A DNA stretch of 64,000 nt, taken from Pseudoflavitalea rhizosphaerae. Its GTDB lineage: Bacteria; Bacteroidota; Bacteroidia; Chitinophagales; Chitinophagaceae. This document shows, in pieces, positions 9,092 to 17,294 of this stretch. The notes beneath the pieces are model-generated. The model made no database searches. It was given only the letters and a program-made list of their open reading frames with translations, and had not been told where the DNA came from. Position 1 is the stretch's first letter. Each line of letters starts with the position of its first letter. Location of the stretch: NCBI RefSeq assembly GCF_003991355.1, contig NZ_RCSU01000010.1:62001-126000 (forward strand), given 5' to 3'. The position numbers and the translations under genes were made by a program.

Positions 9092-9116
9092 GAGGCGGCA
9101 TACATGGTGCCACCTC
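9092..9116 (+). terminator. Imperfect hairpin after the Pmp3-like gene
   Basis: Arms GAGGCGGCA and TGCCACCTC pair with one internal mismatch around a 7-nt loop, beginning seven bases after the stop codon. No long T-run follows, so this is a weak terminator candidate only. Confidence 0.3.
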
Positions 9117-9140
9117 CTGAAAGAACGAAACAATCAATAT

Positions 9141-9647
9141 TTATTTTCCGGAAAGCCTGTCAGAAATTCCTTTCAGGTAAGCAGCAGCTTCCTGCTTCAA
9201 TTGCCCTACCAGAGCCGATTTCGGCTCATCATCCCCTTTCACGCGTATTGTGATCCGCAATTCAGATCCGCCCTCCTCTTTATTCGATACATAAAATGCC
9301 ATTACTCCTTCATAGATGCCTGCCGGCAAAGGATCAGCCAGTTTCAGTACGATCATTTTGTATTCAGGCTGATATTGCGAAACAAGGTCCTTTCTTTCCT
9401 TACCATCGGCAAATTTCACAATACGGGTTTGATTCGGATGCTCACCCATTACCGTTACGGCCTGAACATACCCATTGCTGATCTCGTTCCATTTTCCTGT
9501 TTCCTTGATCTGGTCCCATACTGGTACCGACTTCACGCTGAACACTACTGCCGTATCCACATCCCAATGCGATTTCTGTGCGGCTGTCATTTGAGCGTTT
9601 ACCTTAACGCCAGTGAACAATAACATCATTAAGAATATCCTGTACAT
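9141..9647 (-). CDS. Secreted SRPBCC/START-like protein
   Basis: This 168-residue protein has a signal peptide (MYRIFLMMLLFTGVKVNAQ). It continues with a single domain resembling the SRPBCC/polyketide-cyclase helix-grip fold: VFSVKSVPVWDQIKETGKWNEI, TRIVKFADGKERKDLVSQYQPEY and ELRITIRVKG, ending in a long C-terminal amphipathic helix. Such domains bind hydrophobic ligands; an exported form is likely periplasmic. The gene starts 18 bp after the stop of the TlpA-like gene on the same strand, so the two are probably co-transcribed. The fold assignment is from pattern only and is moderately sure. Confidence 0.65.
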   Translation of the reverse strand: MYRIFLMMLLFTGVKVNAQMTAAQKSHWDVDTAVVFSVKSVPVWDQIKETGKWNEISNGYVQAVTVMGEHPNQTRIVKFADGKERKDLVSQYQPEYKMIVLKLADPLPAGIYEGVMAFYVSNKEEGGSELRITIRVKGDDEPKSALVGQLKQEAAAYLKGISDRLSGK

Positions 9648-9665
9648 AATTCCTGAATTTTGTTT

Positions 9666-10880
9666 TTACATATTGGTCATGGGAATGGCCTTCATCGGGC
9701 CAGCCGGCTTTTTCTCTTCCTGTGCCGGAGCAGGAACTTTCTTACCAAAAAGCTCGGCAAGTTTCTTTTCTATTTCACTACCTCCTCCGGGGTCGAAACC
9801 TACTTCGCTGGCGATGATGGTGCCATCAGGGCCAATCAGGAATGTAGAAGGAACGCCCGTTACAGCAAAACGGCTCTGGGAAATATTTTTATTGTCCAGC
9901 GACTGCTTCCAAGGATTGTTCTCTTCTTTTACAGCTTTAAGCCATGCCGCTTTGTCTTCATCGATTGAAACACTGTAAATCTCAAACGACTGGTCCCTGT
10001 AAGCTGCATACACTTCGCGCATACGCGGAAATGATTTTCGGCAGGGCACACACCAGCTTGCCCAGAAATCTATCAGTATATATTTCCCTTTCAACTGGTC
10101 CAGTGAAAAATCCTTTCCGGTGGGATCAGGCAATACAAAGTTGGCCACCTTCTTACCGATCGCGGAATTCTTCAGCCCTTCGATATGATCTGCAAACTTC
10201 TGCGCAGCGTCAGTCTTCTTCATCCTCGCAGACAGCATGCCCAGCAGTTTTTCCTTTTTTTCGATAGTTGAAACCTGACGGCCTGCGCCCGACAATACAA
10301 ATGCAGCCGCATAGGAGTTCGGATGGTCCTTCAGCAGTTTCTCAATTAATGGAATCATGTACAAATCCTGCAGTGAATCCCTGCTTTGTTGAAATGTAGT
10401 GTAGTCATCATCTTTTTCATTTTTCCTGTACCAGTTATCTCCATAAAGCTTAGCCAGACCCATACTTATATTTCTTTGTGCCGCACTGCTCTCCAGCTCA
10501 AACCGGCGGTAGATCACTGCAGCTTCGGGTCCTTTTACTTCAGATGATTGAGCCAGGCCTTTACCTGCATCAGAGTTTACATAGTAAGTGCCGGGACCTG
10601 CAATCAGAATACCGAAGGGTTGGTACATCATTCCTCCATGCCTGAGATATTCAGGGAAAAGGCTTCTGAAAGTTGGTTGTTCAAATGGAAAACTGAAACT
10701 GTATTCTCCGTTTTGGATCACAGCAGAATCATTGCCCATGCGTGTGTAGAGGTAGATTTTATTGTATCCTTTCAGGTCGCCTGTGAGCTTACCTTTGATG
10801 GTAACCATATTCTTTCCGGACTGCGCATACGAAAACAATCCGCAGGAAATGGCCGCCAGGCAGAAAAATAATTGCTTCAT
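9666..10880 (-). CDS. TlpA-family thioredoxin-like protein with N-terminal DUF4369-type domain
   Basis: The protein is 404 residues with a signal peptide (MKQLFFCLAAISCGLFSYAQ). The N-terminal part (TIKGKLTGDLKGYNKIYLYT ...) matches the DUF4369 type that often precedes thioredoxin domains in Bacteroidota. The C-terminal part is a TlpA/AhpC-TSA thioredoxin fold: VLPDPTGKDFSLDQLKGKYI, then DFWASWCVPCRKSFP with the redox CxxC, then the cis-Pro segment VTGVPSTFLIGPDG. It should act in the periplasm in disulfide reduction or cytochrome maturation. The C-terminus carries a Pro/Ala/Lys-rich tail. An upstream in-frame extension to 10979 lacks a signal peptide at its start and is rejected in favour of the ATG at 10880. 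Confidence 0.88.
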   Translation of the reverse strand: MKQLFFCLAAISCGLFSYAQSGKNMVTIKGKLTGDLKGYNKIYLYTRMGNDSAVIQNGEYSFSFPFEQPTFRSLFPEYLRHGGMMYQPFGILIAGPGTYYVNSDAGKGLAQSSEVKGPEAAVIYRRFELESSAAQRNISMGLAKLYGDNWYRKNEKDDDYTTFQQSRDSLQDLYMIPLIEKLLKDHPNSYAAAFVLSGAGRQVSTIEKKEKLLGMLSARMKKTDAAQKFADHIEGLKNSAIGKKVANFVLPDPTGKDFSLDQLKGKYILIDFWASWCVPCRKSFPRMREVYAAYRDQSFEIYSVSIDEDKAAWLKAVKEENNPWKQSLDNKNISQSRFAVTGVPSTFLIGPDGTIIASEVGFDPGGGSEIEKKLAELFGKKVPAPAQEEKKPAGPMKAIPMTNM

Positions 10881-10943
10881 TGTCTGAATATTGATGGACA
10901 CTGAAGATAGCTGGTAACAAAACAGCGGTTTCACCCAAAGGAC

Positions 10944-10962
10944 CAACTGCAAAAAGCAGTTG
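10944..10962. promoter_or_regulatory. Palindrome in the TlpA/secreted-protein divergent intergenic region
   Basis: Perfect 7-bp arms CAACTGC and GCAGTTG flank AAAAA in the 141-bp space between two divergent genes. It could be an operator or a transcript hairpin; nothing decides between them. Confidence 0.25.
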
Positions 10963-11021
10963 ACCAACCAGGCATTCATGCCGATTTGAGAAAGATCATT
11001 TTTTTAGCTAAGTTGCCATTG

Positions 11022-12266
11022 ATGCGGTACATTTTTCTTCTATTTTCCTGCATATCATTTGTGCGCGCCCAGGCTCAATCCGATCCCTGGACCGGGGTCT
11101 GGAAGATGAACCTGAAACGCACCGGTCAGTCAGACCTGCAATTTCAGATACATATCGGAAAACCGGAACAAGGCCTGCTCTACCCTGCCGTGATCACGAT
11201 ACAGGACCGCGTTTTTACCGGTGTATATGAAATGTTGCTGGTTCGTAAAAGTGAGTACCAACTTGGCATTGGCCGATCCAAATATCCCATAAAGGAAACG
11301 CCTTTCAAACTCGGTATCTGGCTCTGGTACCTGAATGGCACACTGGATATGAAAGACAATCAAATCAGCGTAAATCGCCTTTTCATAGACCAGGCCGATT
11401 TCTGGATGCGTGGATTATATGACGATGATGAGATCTTCGTAGTACCGAAAGTAATGATCCGCGATTTCCTGTACCGCAACAAGATCACTCTCACCAGATC
11501 AACCAACAAAGCATTTCCTGATTCCAGCGCCGGAAGGATACTCCATCCGGAGATCAGCAAACTGTATTTCGGAATTTACGACAGGATTGAATCGACACAA
11601 GACAATATCACAATCAGGCTCGCCGACAATGAACGGTACGACAAAGACACGGTAACACTCCTGCATAACGGAAGAGCCATCTTTACCAAAGAACAGATCA
11701 CAGATGCAAACCGGGTTCAGAACCTGCGCCTGGACAGTGGTCGTAACCTTTTTCTATTCTTTGCTTACAATTACGGTAATATACAGCCGAATACCGGCAA
11801 TCTTCAAACTACTATCGATGGTAAAGATTATGAATTCTCGTTCGGCAACCGGTTCAACGCATATGCCACTTTTATTGTGGCTGATATCTACCATCATCCT
11901 TCACAGGAACCTGCGCGGGATACTATGGTCAATAAGAGGATTACCACACCCATCGCCAGCTTCACCGTGAATACAGCAGACATCATTCTCGAACTGAGAG
12001 ATACTGAAATACAGGATGGCGACAGCATTTCTCTTCGCTTCAACGGCAAATGGATTGCGAAGGGTTTTCCGGTAAAAAAAACAATACAGGAAATACCTGT
12101 CAAATTGCACAAAGGAGAAAACAGGTTACTTTTTGTGGCTGATAATCTCGGTTCCATTCCTCCCAATACAGCAGAGCTGCGCATCAGGTATGGGAACGAA
12201 GTGAGGTCGCTTGCGTTGAGTACAGACCTGGCAAAGAACAATGAGATCATATTGATGCTTGAATAA
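11022..12266 (+). CDS. Secreted protein of unknown function with two copies of a DGDxxSL domain
   Basis: The protein has 414 residues and a signal peptide (MRYIFLLFSCISFVRAQAQ). The N-terminal 170 residues, opening with WTGVWKMNL, resemble lipocalin-like 'amount of change' domains. Two homologous units of about 100 residues follow. The first runs TITIRLADNERYDKDTVTLL, then GRNLFLFFAYNYGNIQPNT. The second runs DIILELRDTEIQDGDSISL, then GENRLLFVADNLGSIPPNT. The shared D-x(n)-DGD/DKD-[ST]-V/I-[ST]-L and N-x-G-x-I-x-P-N-T signatures show an internal duplication. This beta-sandwich-like module is widespread in secreted Bacteroidota proteins of unknown role. An upstream TTG at 10986 is possible but the ATG starts the signal peptide. 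Confidence 0.75.
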   Translation: MRYIFLLFSCISFVRAQAQSDPWTGVWKMNLKRTGQSDLQFQIHIGKPEQGLLYPAVITIQDRVFTGVYEMLLVRKSEYQLGIGRSKYPIKETPFKLGIWLWYLNGTLDMKDNQISVNRLFIDQADFWMRGLYDDDEIFVVPKVMIRDFLYRNKITLTRSTNKAFPDSSAGRILHPEISKLYFGIYDRIESTQDNITIRLADNERYDKDTVTLLHNGRAIFTKEQITDANRVQNLRLDSGRNLFLFFAYNYGNIQPNTGNLQTTIDGKDYEFSFGNRFNAYATFIVADIYHHPSQEPARDTMVNKRITTPIASFTVNTADIILELRDTEIQDGDSISLRFNGKWIAKGFPVKKTIQEIPVKLHKGENRLLFVADNLGSIPPNTAELRIRYGNEVRSLALSTDLAKNNEIILMLE

Positions 12267-12498
12267 CCCATCAGTCCAGTATTGCTCTCAGTATTCCATC
12301 ATTGAATAATTCTGCAATGCCAGGCCGCGCTTTAATGGAAACCCCGCAGATCGGGGCTATAATTCAAAACCAGCCTGGACCTTACTGGTCAGATATGGAT
12401 AGAACATAGTGAGGAAAATTTCGCTGTAATGATTGATCGCTTTCTTCCCTTTGAAATTGTTCAGTAGTTCATTGTTAGACAACCAGAAATCGATCACG

Positions 12499-12987
12499 AT
12501 GAAAGCCTGCTTTTCTCGTTTTTATATCACTGACCACCTTGTCCGTGGTTACGGCAATAACAGTGGTGCTGTGATCAGGCGGCTCTTCGATCCTTTGTTC
12601 AGCAGTTATATCTTAATTTGGCTGGTAGTGCACGGTCTTCGCAAATCAGGGATGATCATTCCGGTATTCAATGATCATCTGACCGATGTCCTTGCTGTAC
12701 CCGCCATCGCGCACCTGACCGTCACCGTTATCCGGACCTATATCGCAAAGACCCAGCCTTACAGTTATCCATTTGGATATGTACTTATCATTGCAGTATA
12801 CCTGTCTGTTGTGTTTGAATGGCTGATGCCGAAGTTTTCGCCGGTGTATACGGGGGATCCGGGGGATATACTAGCCTATGGCTGCGGGGTATTATTCTAT
12901 TATTTCGTACATGGGAAAATGAAAACCGGCAAAAAAGAAAAAAGGTCCATACCAATTACTGATCCGGCAAGCGCTCTCCTTCGCTGA
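12499..12987 (+). CDS. Small integral membrane protein, magnesium-citrate-transporter-like annotation
   Basis: This 162-residue protein is mostly hydrophobic with about four transmembrane segments (ILIWLVVHGL, VPAIAHLTVTVI, VLIIAVYLSVVFEWLMP, ILAYGCGVLFYYFVHG). The order NDHLTDVLAVPAIAHL, then VVFEWLMPKFSPVYTGDPGD and LAYGCG, is characteristic of a small family in Bacteroidota that databases often label 'magnesium citrate secondary transporter'. I regard that label as unproven. The gene's 3' end overlaps the convergent SRPBCC gene by 32 bp. The frame extends upstream to 12433 but the preferred ATG is 12499. Confidence 0.6.
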   Translation: MKACFSRFYITDHLVRGYGNNSGAVIRRLFDPLFSSYILIWLVVHGLRKSGMIIPVFNDHLTDVLAVPAIAHLTVTVIRTYIAKTQPYSYPFGYVLIIAVYLSVVFEWLMPKFSPVYTGDPGDILAYGCGVLFYYFVHGKMKTGKKEKRSIPITDPASALLR

Positions 12988-13396
12988 GTTTCCGTAACAA
13001 CTGCAAAGCTGTATTCCAGTAAAAATTAAAGTGCCTGAAGATCACATCCTCTGTAAAATTAGTTTGTGTGAAAACCAATGTGGTTGTGCCTTCAGCAAAC
13101 ATCAGCCTGAAAGTGATCAGAGAATAATTCTCAGGAACGTCCTCATGTTGTGAGAGCGAGCTCCAGTAATTGTACTTGAGGACCGAGGATGGATCATTTT
13201 GAAGGATAATGCCTTTGTTCTCATAAGGAATGCCATGCAGGTTCCCTCTGATCACAATGGCACTACCCGTTTTAAAATCAGAAATGATGTCCATTTCTGC
13301 GTCTGTCATCCACCGCTTCATGATAGCAGGTGTGGTAAGCGCTTCCCAAACCCGGGAAGCCGGCGCATTTATGTTAATGGTTTTATTAATGATCAT
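12956..13396 (-). CDS. SRPBCC/AHSA1-family protein
   Basis: A 146-residue cytoplasmic protein of the Aha1/SRPBCC type. Diagnostic segments are KTININAPASRVWEALTTPAIMKRWMTD, GSAIVIRGNLHGIPYENKGIIL, an inner strand TTTLVFTQTNF, and a C-terminal helix ending in LQLLRKLSEGE. The fold makes a hydrophobic ligand cavity; specific ligands are unknown and such genes often act as stand-alone binding or hydrolysis factors. It begins 17 bp after the HD-Pnk gene on the same strand, so it is probably the third gene of the RNA-repair operon, though no link to RNA repair is known for this family. Confidence 0.85.
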   Translation of the reverse strand: MIINKTININAPASRVWEALTTPAIMKRWMTDAEMDIISDFKTGSAIVIRGNLHGIPYENKGIILQNDPSSVLKYNYWSSLSQHEDVPENYSLITFRLMFAEGTTTLVFTQTNFTEDVIFRHFNFYWNTALQLLRKLSEGERLPDQ

Positions 13397-13413
13397 CCCA
13401 TAATTTACACCAA

Positions 13414-14523
13414 TTACCTGAGATTGATCAAAGAAACTGTATGCGCCTCCCAGGTTGCAGGCACTTCAAGTTTGTTGATCAGCCGCTCCAAGACTTTTTG
13501 CGGTACAACAGCTTCCCTGTTCCTGTTCTGTGCCGTCAACAACTGGTAAGGTACTTCCAGGTAAACGATCCTTACCGAAGCACGATAGGTCATGAACAAT
13601 TCGATCAATTGCTCACGCATTTGCCTGGTGGTATTGGTGGCGTTCCACACAAATCCTTCACCGCGTCTCAACAGCACTTTCGCTCTTTCCTTTGCCTCCT
13701 GGATCACGCGCCCGTTGGCCATTTGATCATCTGCTGCTACTTTCCATTCTTCCCGTATTCCATCCAGCGAGATCACAGGTAAGTCAGATAAGTTTTTCCT
13801 GATAAAACTATCTTTTCCAGCACCTGGCAGCCCACTCATCAGTATCACTTCAAATGCCGGATTTTCATAAGGAACATAATCAACCGGCGCATCATCGGTT
13901 TGCAGGTAACGCATCCTGGCATGCGGATTCTCAAAGAATCTTTCTGTTCCCCAACATCGATGTTCCTTGCAGAATTCCTCAAAACAATCGATCCTGTACA
14001 ACAACTCTTCCTTGTCTTCGCATACCCTTCCCAGTATGTCTGCCCTTGCGAGGATTGCCAGCCATTCGGTATTTACTTCATAAGCTGCCCTGATCAGGGT
14101 TTTTAGCGGGTCCGTCCGCTCCAGCACCCAGAGAGGCAGACCATGATAACGCACCAGGCCAACTATCTGCTCCCTCACCGCAAGAGGCGTTACACGGTCC
14201 CTGTACAAGATCAATCTCGCAGTTTGCGCCCCTTTCCTTGCATGCCCCGGAGAACTGATCCTCCCCTGTTCATCCGTAACCGTGGTACTTCTTTTTTCCA
14301 AATCATGCAACAAAGCGGCAGTCCGGATGATTTCCTGTGTTTGTTCAGACAATGAATTGAATGCCGGCATCCCTTCCAGTTCCGATAGTACCATCTGCGT
14401 ATGTACAGCCACGTTACCTTCTGCATGATACAGCGGATCCTGTGGAGTCTGCGCCATATCCTTCACCCAATCGAATTGTTGCTCGAGGAATGACCAATCT
14501 CTGTTTTCAGTGAAAGTCCACAT
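13414..14523 (-). CDS. HD-Pnk: HD-domain phosphoesterase fused to polynucleotide 5'-kinase
   Basis: The 369-residue protein has two parts. The N-terminal 180 residues form an HD phosphohydrolase: H33, H41 and the H73-D74 pair in AALLHDLEK supply metal ligands. The C-terminal part is a P-loop kinase: GLPGAGKD (231-238) as Walker A, SLDGIREEW with D254 as probable base or Mg ligand, and VWNATNTTRQMREQ as the lid side. This architecture matches HD-Pnk enzymes, exemplified by Runella slithyformis HD-Pnk, which heal RNA or DNA ends by removing 3'-terminal phosphates or cyclic phosphates and phosphorylating 5'-OH ends. It starts inside the 3' end of the RNA ligase gene (17-bp overlap), behind a strong ribosome binding site. 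Together they can heal then seal broken RNA. Confidence 0.88.
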   Translation of the reverse strand: MWTFTENRDWSFLEQQFDWVKDMAQTPQDPLYHAEGNVAVHTQMVLSELEGMPAFNSLSEQTQEIIRTAALLHDLEKRSTTVTDEQGRISSPGHARKGAQTARLILYRDRVTPLAVREQIVGLVRYHGLPLWVLERTDPLKTLIRAAYEVNTEWLAILARADILGRVCEDKEELLYRIDCFEEFCKEHRCWGTERFFENPHARMRYLQTDDAPVDYVPYENPAFEVILMSGLPGAGKDSFIRKNLSDLPVISLDGIREEWKVAADDQMANGRVIQEAKERAKVLLRRGEGFVWNATNTTRQMREQLIELFMTYRASVRIVYLEVPYQLLTAQNRNREAVVPQKVLERLINKLEVPATWEAHTVSLINLR

Positions 14524-15217
14524 ATTTACCTCCTTCCTGATTTAGTTTCGCCCGCTTCCAGTTACGGGTCCAATGCTGATCTGTTTTTACATGCCCTTTT
14601 CGTACATACTTGAATACATTATCCGCAAAAGCTTCTGTTGGGTAACCATTCCAGTTACGGGTTACAACACCTTCCATCGTAACCGGAAATCCTTCATTTG
14701 CATCATGCGGCTGAAATGTCCCGCTTCCGGATGCAATTGACAGCAACTCCTTCTCAAAGTCTTTGCGGACAGCATCAGGTTTAGTTACCGCTATCTCTGG
14801 TACCACCGGAAGGTCCAGTAATGCTGCATAGAATTTCGTTTCCTCCCAGCCAAGCCATTGGTCACGGTCGCGGATAGCAAACACGTAAAAATGATGATCG
14901 ATATTTTTGTACTCGATAGAATGAATAGCATACAGGTTTTCCAGGAAAACCTCCATCGTTCCCAATTCATTCCTGATCCTTTGCCAGAAAATACGGAGCG
15001 TCTCTGTCCAGGGAGATGTAGTTGGCGCCGCATGAGAGCGGGCGAATACACCGTACCTCGACAAACAATTATTTTCTCCGTCCAGTTTTTCTGTATGTAC
15101 AATCTGTTGCATTGGCTGCAACAGCTGCCAGTAGTCATATTGAATACGGTCGTCGCTTTCAGTACCCGGAGAAAACGGGTAATGATAAGTCCGGCCATAT
15201 TTCTGAGAAATAGCCAT
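14507..15217 (-). CDS. ATP-dependent RNA ligase
   Basis: This 236-residue protein carries the nucleotidyltransferase motifs of polynucleotide ligases. Motif I is EKLDGEN, where the Lys would be adenylylated. Motif III is HFYVFAIRD, motif IV MEGVVTRN, and motif V FKYVRKGHVKT with the second Lys pair. The small size and lack of an OB domain fit RNA ligases of the Rnl family rather than DNA ligases. It should join 3'-OH and 5'-phosphate RNA ends with ATP. It is immediately upstream of HD-Pnk and overlaps its start, so the pair is a healing-and-sealing RNA repair module. The ATG at 15217 is preferred over an upstream frame beginning at 15226. A metallophosphoesterase gene is divergent. Confidence 0.87.
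   Translation of the reverse strand: MAISQKYGRTYHYPFSPGTESDDRIQYDYWQLLQPMQQIVHTEKLDGENNCLSRYGVFARSHAAPTTSPWTETLRIFWQRIRNELGTMEVFLENLYAIHSIEYKNIDHHFYVFAIRDRDQWLGWEETKFYAALLDLPVVPEIAVTKPDAVRKDFEKELLSIASGSGTFQPHDANEGFPVTMEGVVTRNWNGYPTEAFADNVFKYVRKGHVKTDQHWTRNWKRAKLNQEGGKYVDFH
14524..14545 (-). promoter_or_regulatory. Strong purine-rich ribosome binding site before HD-Pnk
   Basis: On the minus strand AGGAAGGAGGTAAAT lies directly before the ATG at 14521-14523. A GGAGG core is unusual in this phylum, where Shine-Dalgarno pairing is weak, and it sits within the end of the ligase gene, which supports translation of the overlapping second gene. It also fixes the start. Confidence 0.6.
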
Positions 15218-15464
15218 GATAATCAATTAAAATAATGGAAAAAAGATTCCTGCTCTCGTGGGAATGGGAGTATTTACATGAGATATGTCAAAAGCATTAC
15301 ATGGCTCAATTCTTTGCAGGTTTTGAATGAGATGCGAAGATAGGAAATTTCCATGTGGCTGTCCACAATTCCACTAAGCTTGCGTACAACTACTGAACAT
15401 TACTTCAAAGTGAGACTGTAATTTCAATAACGGTAAAGCAACTCCTAAACCTTAAACCTTTTGT

Positions 15465-16937
15465 ATGTTGACGCAAGACCTGAAGGAGCGCGCAGCAGAG
15501 CTGCAACAGAGATTCCGGGCAGACCCTCTGGTATCATCGTACATACAGGAGTTTCTTGATTTTCTTCCCAATTGCGAATATGAACTGATCAGGTTCATGG
15601 TGGCAAAAAATGTTTGGCAGGGTTTCATTCCATCACCACCTGCCAATTACAAACCCAACGAGGGCACTGTGGATCTTGGCCTGGCCCTTTATTGGTTGAA
15701 CAATCCCTCTCAAATTAATTTTTCCATGTTCAGCGCTGAGGAAGAAGCTGAAGCATGGCTTCTCATACTTGCATTGGATGGATTGCTGCAGTCTTCTCAA
15801 ATGACGCAACCCAATGCAGACTTCTTCAAAACAAATGAACTCATCTATACAGACGGCAGCGTACTGAGTGAGGAGAAATGGGCCACCTTCGATCAGGGAT
15901 GGCTGGTAGCCGTGCTCAATATGTTGCAATCGATCCGCCACAATCTTTGGTATCATGGAGAACAGTTACCTGATAAAGCTCCTACTGTGATCAGATTGAC
16001 AGGCGCTACACCCGGCCTAATCAAAATAGCAGTGTTGGGCGATTGCGGTACGGGCGACTATACATTGCAACGCATTATGCAGAGTATCGTAAAAGAAAAT
16101 CCGGATTATATCATACATGTAGGTGATGTATATTATGCAGGCACACCGCTGTCCAATAGTCCGAACGGGAATTATTTCTTTTTTCCCGGTGAAGAAGTTG
16201 GCTGCCTGAATAATTTCTGGCCGCCGCAATACAGGGGCCGCTCCTTTACCCTTAATTCCAACCACGAAATGTACAGCGGCGCCATCGGTTATTTCAATGA
16301 CGCACTCGATGCCGCCAATGGAGGAGCCAGGTCCCTGTTCAGTGCACAACAAGGTTCCAGTTATTTTTTCCTGCAATGTGGTGATTGGACGCTTGCCTGC
16401 CTTGACACAGCTTATCAATCATCCGTTACCAATGCGTTCATGAATGGTAGCATCGGGCTTCCATCAGATGTGCAGACCAAAGCCATTCAACAGTTGCGCC
16501 TCAACCCTTACAGAACAATTCTCTTCACGCATCATAATGGATTTGAAGCAGACTGTTCTGATGTATCACCACTCTGGGACCAGGTACGGACTGCATTCGG
16601 TTCCGATCCTTATGCATGGTATTGGGGACATGTACATAATGGAATAGTGTACAACAAGCCCATTCATATTCCCATCGCCTCACCCAAACTCAGCACGCAA
16701 ACCTGGGCAAGATGCCTGGGTCATGCTGCGTTACCTTATGGTGATGCCGCCAACCTGATCAACAAACAGATCACCTGGAGGTCAACCAACAGGAAGCCGA
16801 ACTCCAAAGAGTTGTACAATGGCTGGGCCATGCTCAATTTTACTTTGAACAACAATACTGTCACTCAGATACAGGAATCATTTTACGATCTCTCACAAAA
16901 CGCTCCTGTATTCCGGCAAATAATATTCTCCAGGTAA
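15465..16937 (+). CDS. Calcineurin-like metallophosphoesterase with unusual N-terminal domain
   Basis: The protein is 490 residues. From about residue 185 it is a metallophosphoesterase: LGDCGTGD (first metal-binding Asp, D193), HVGDVYYAG, NSNHEM (GNHE-type, with the first Gly replaced by Ser), FTHHN and WGHVHN supply the expected Asp/Asn/His ligands, which probably bind a dinuclear metal centre. The first 180 residues are a separate domain with many hydrophobic helices, no signal peptide and no family I recognise. It includes LPNCEYELIRFMVAKNVWQ and many aromatics. It hydrolyses a phosphomonoester or phosphodiester; substrate unknown. The gene is divergent from the RNA-repair operon, with a 247-bp shared promoter region. 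A hairpin terminator follows. Confidence 0.82.
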   Translation: MLTQDLKERAAELQQRFRADPLVSSYIQEFLDFLPNCEYELIRFMVAKNVWQGFIPSPPANYKPNEGTVDLGLALYWLNNPSQINFSMFSAEEEAEAWLLILALDGLLQSSQMTQPNADFFKTNELIYTDGSVLSEEKWATFDQGWLVAVLNMLQSIRHNLWYHGEQLPDKAPTVIRLTGATPGLIKIAVLGDCGTGDYTLQRIMQSIVKENPDYIIHVGDVYYAGTPLSNSPNGNYFFFPGEEVGCLNNFWPPQYRGRSFTLNSNHEMYSGAIGYFNDALDAANGGARSLFSAQQGSSYFFLQCGDWTLACLDTAYQSSVTNAFMNGSIGLPSDVQTKAIQQLRLNPYRTILFTHHNGFEADCSDVSPLWDQVRTAFGSDPYAWYWGHVHNGIVYNKPIHIPIASPKLSTQTWARCLGHAALPYGDAANLINKQITWRSTNRKPNSKELYNGWAMLNFTLNNNTVTQIQESFYDLSQNAPVFRQIIFSR

Positions 16938-16946
16938 GCACAAACA

Positions 16947-16986
16947 GGACCGGTATCATATCGGCATGAGAACCGGTCCATTTTTC
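16947..16986 (+). terminator. Intrinsic terminator after the metallophosphoesterase
   Basis: Perfect 8-bp arms GGACCGGT and ACCGGTCC enclose a 17-nt loop, followed at once by ATTTTTC. It lies 9 bp after the stop codon. Confidence 0.65.
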
Positions 16987-17270
16987 ATCTTCCATGGCCA
17001 AAGAAGAAAAAGATCAGAGCCGGACTTTCCTGTGATTAAGGCCGGCCATTTGCACAAGCTTTACGCAAAATGCTCTGACAGCACGGGAACTTCCTGGTAC
17101 TGATCACACTGGATGTATCTATCAAACGTTTCCGGTACAATTGCAACAAAAAGTCAACAGACAGTAACCTGGGATCAGGAATTTCGCATGAGCAGAAAGG
17201 TTTGTTCATAAGGAGCAGTATCAGACCACTTTCAATAAACAGGACTGCTATTTTTTCCCGGATTGCCCCT
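16987..17270. other. Non-coding stretch between the phosphoesterase terminator and the ANT(6)-like gene
   Basis: About 284 bp (16987-17270) lie between the terminator and the -7-like box. No coding frame with family resemblance is visible. Apart from the terminator and the promoter box listed separately, I see nothing in it. Confidence 0.5.
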
Positions 17271-17278
17271 TACATTTG
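17271..17278 (+). promoter_or_regulatory. Candidate TAnnTTTG -7 promoter box of the ANT(6)-like gene
   Basis: TACATTTG matches the Bacteroidota -7 consensus TAnnTTTG and lies 16 bp before the ATG. No convincing -33 TTG is seen at the right spacing; a T-run is present 20 bp upstream. Confidence 0.35.
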
Positions 17279-17294
17279 ATTTACAATCCTGTGT

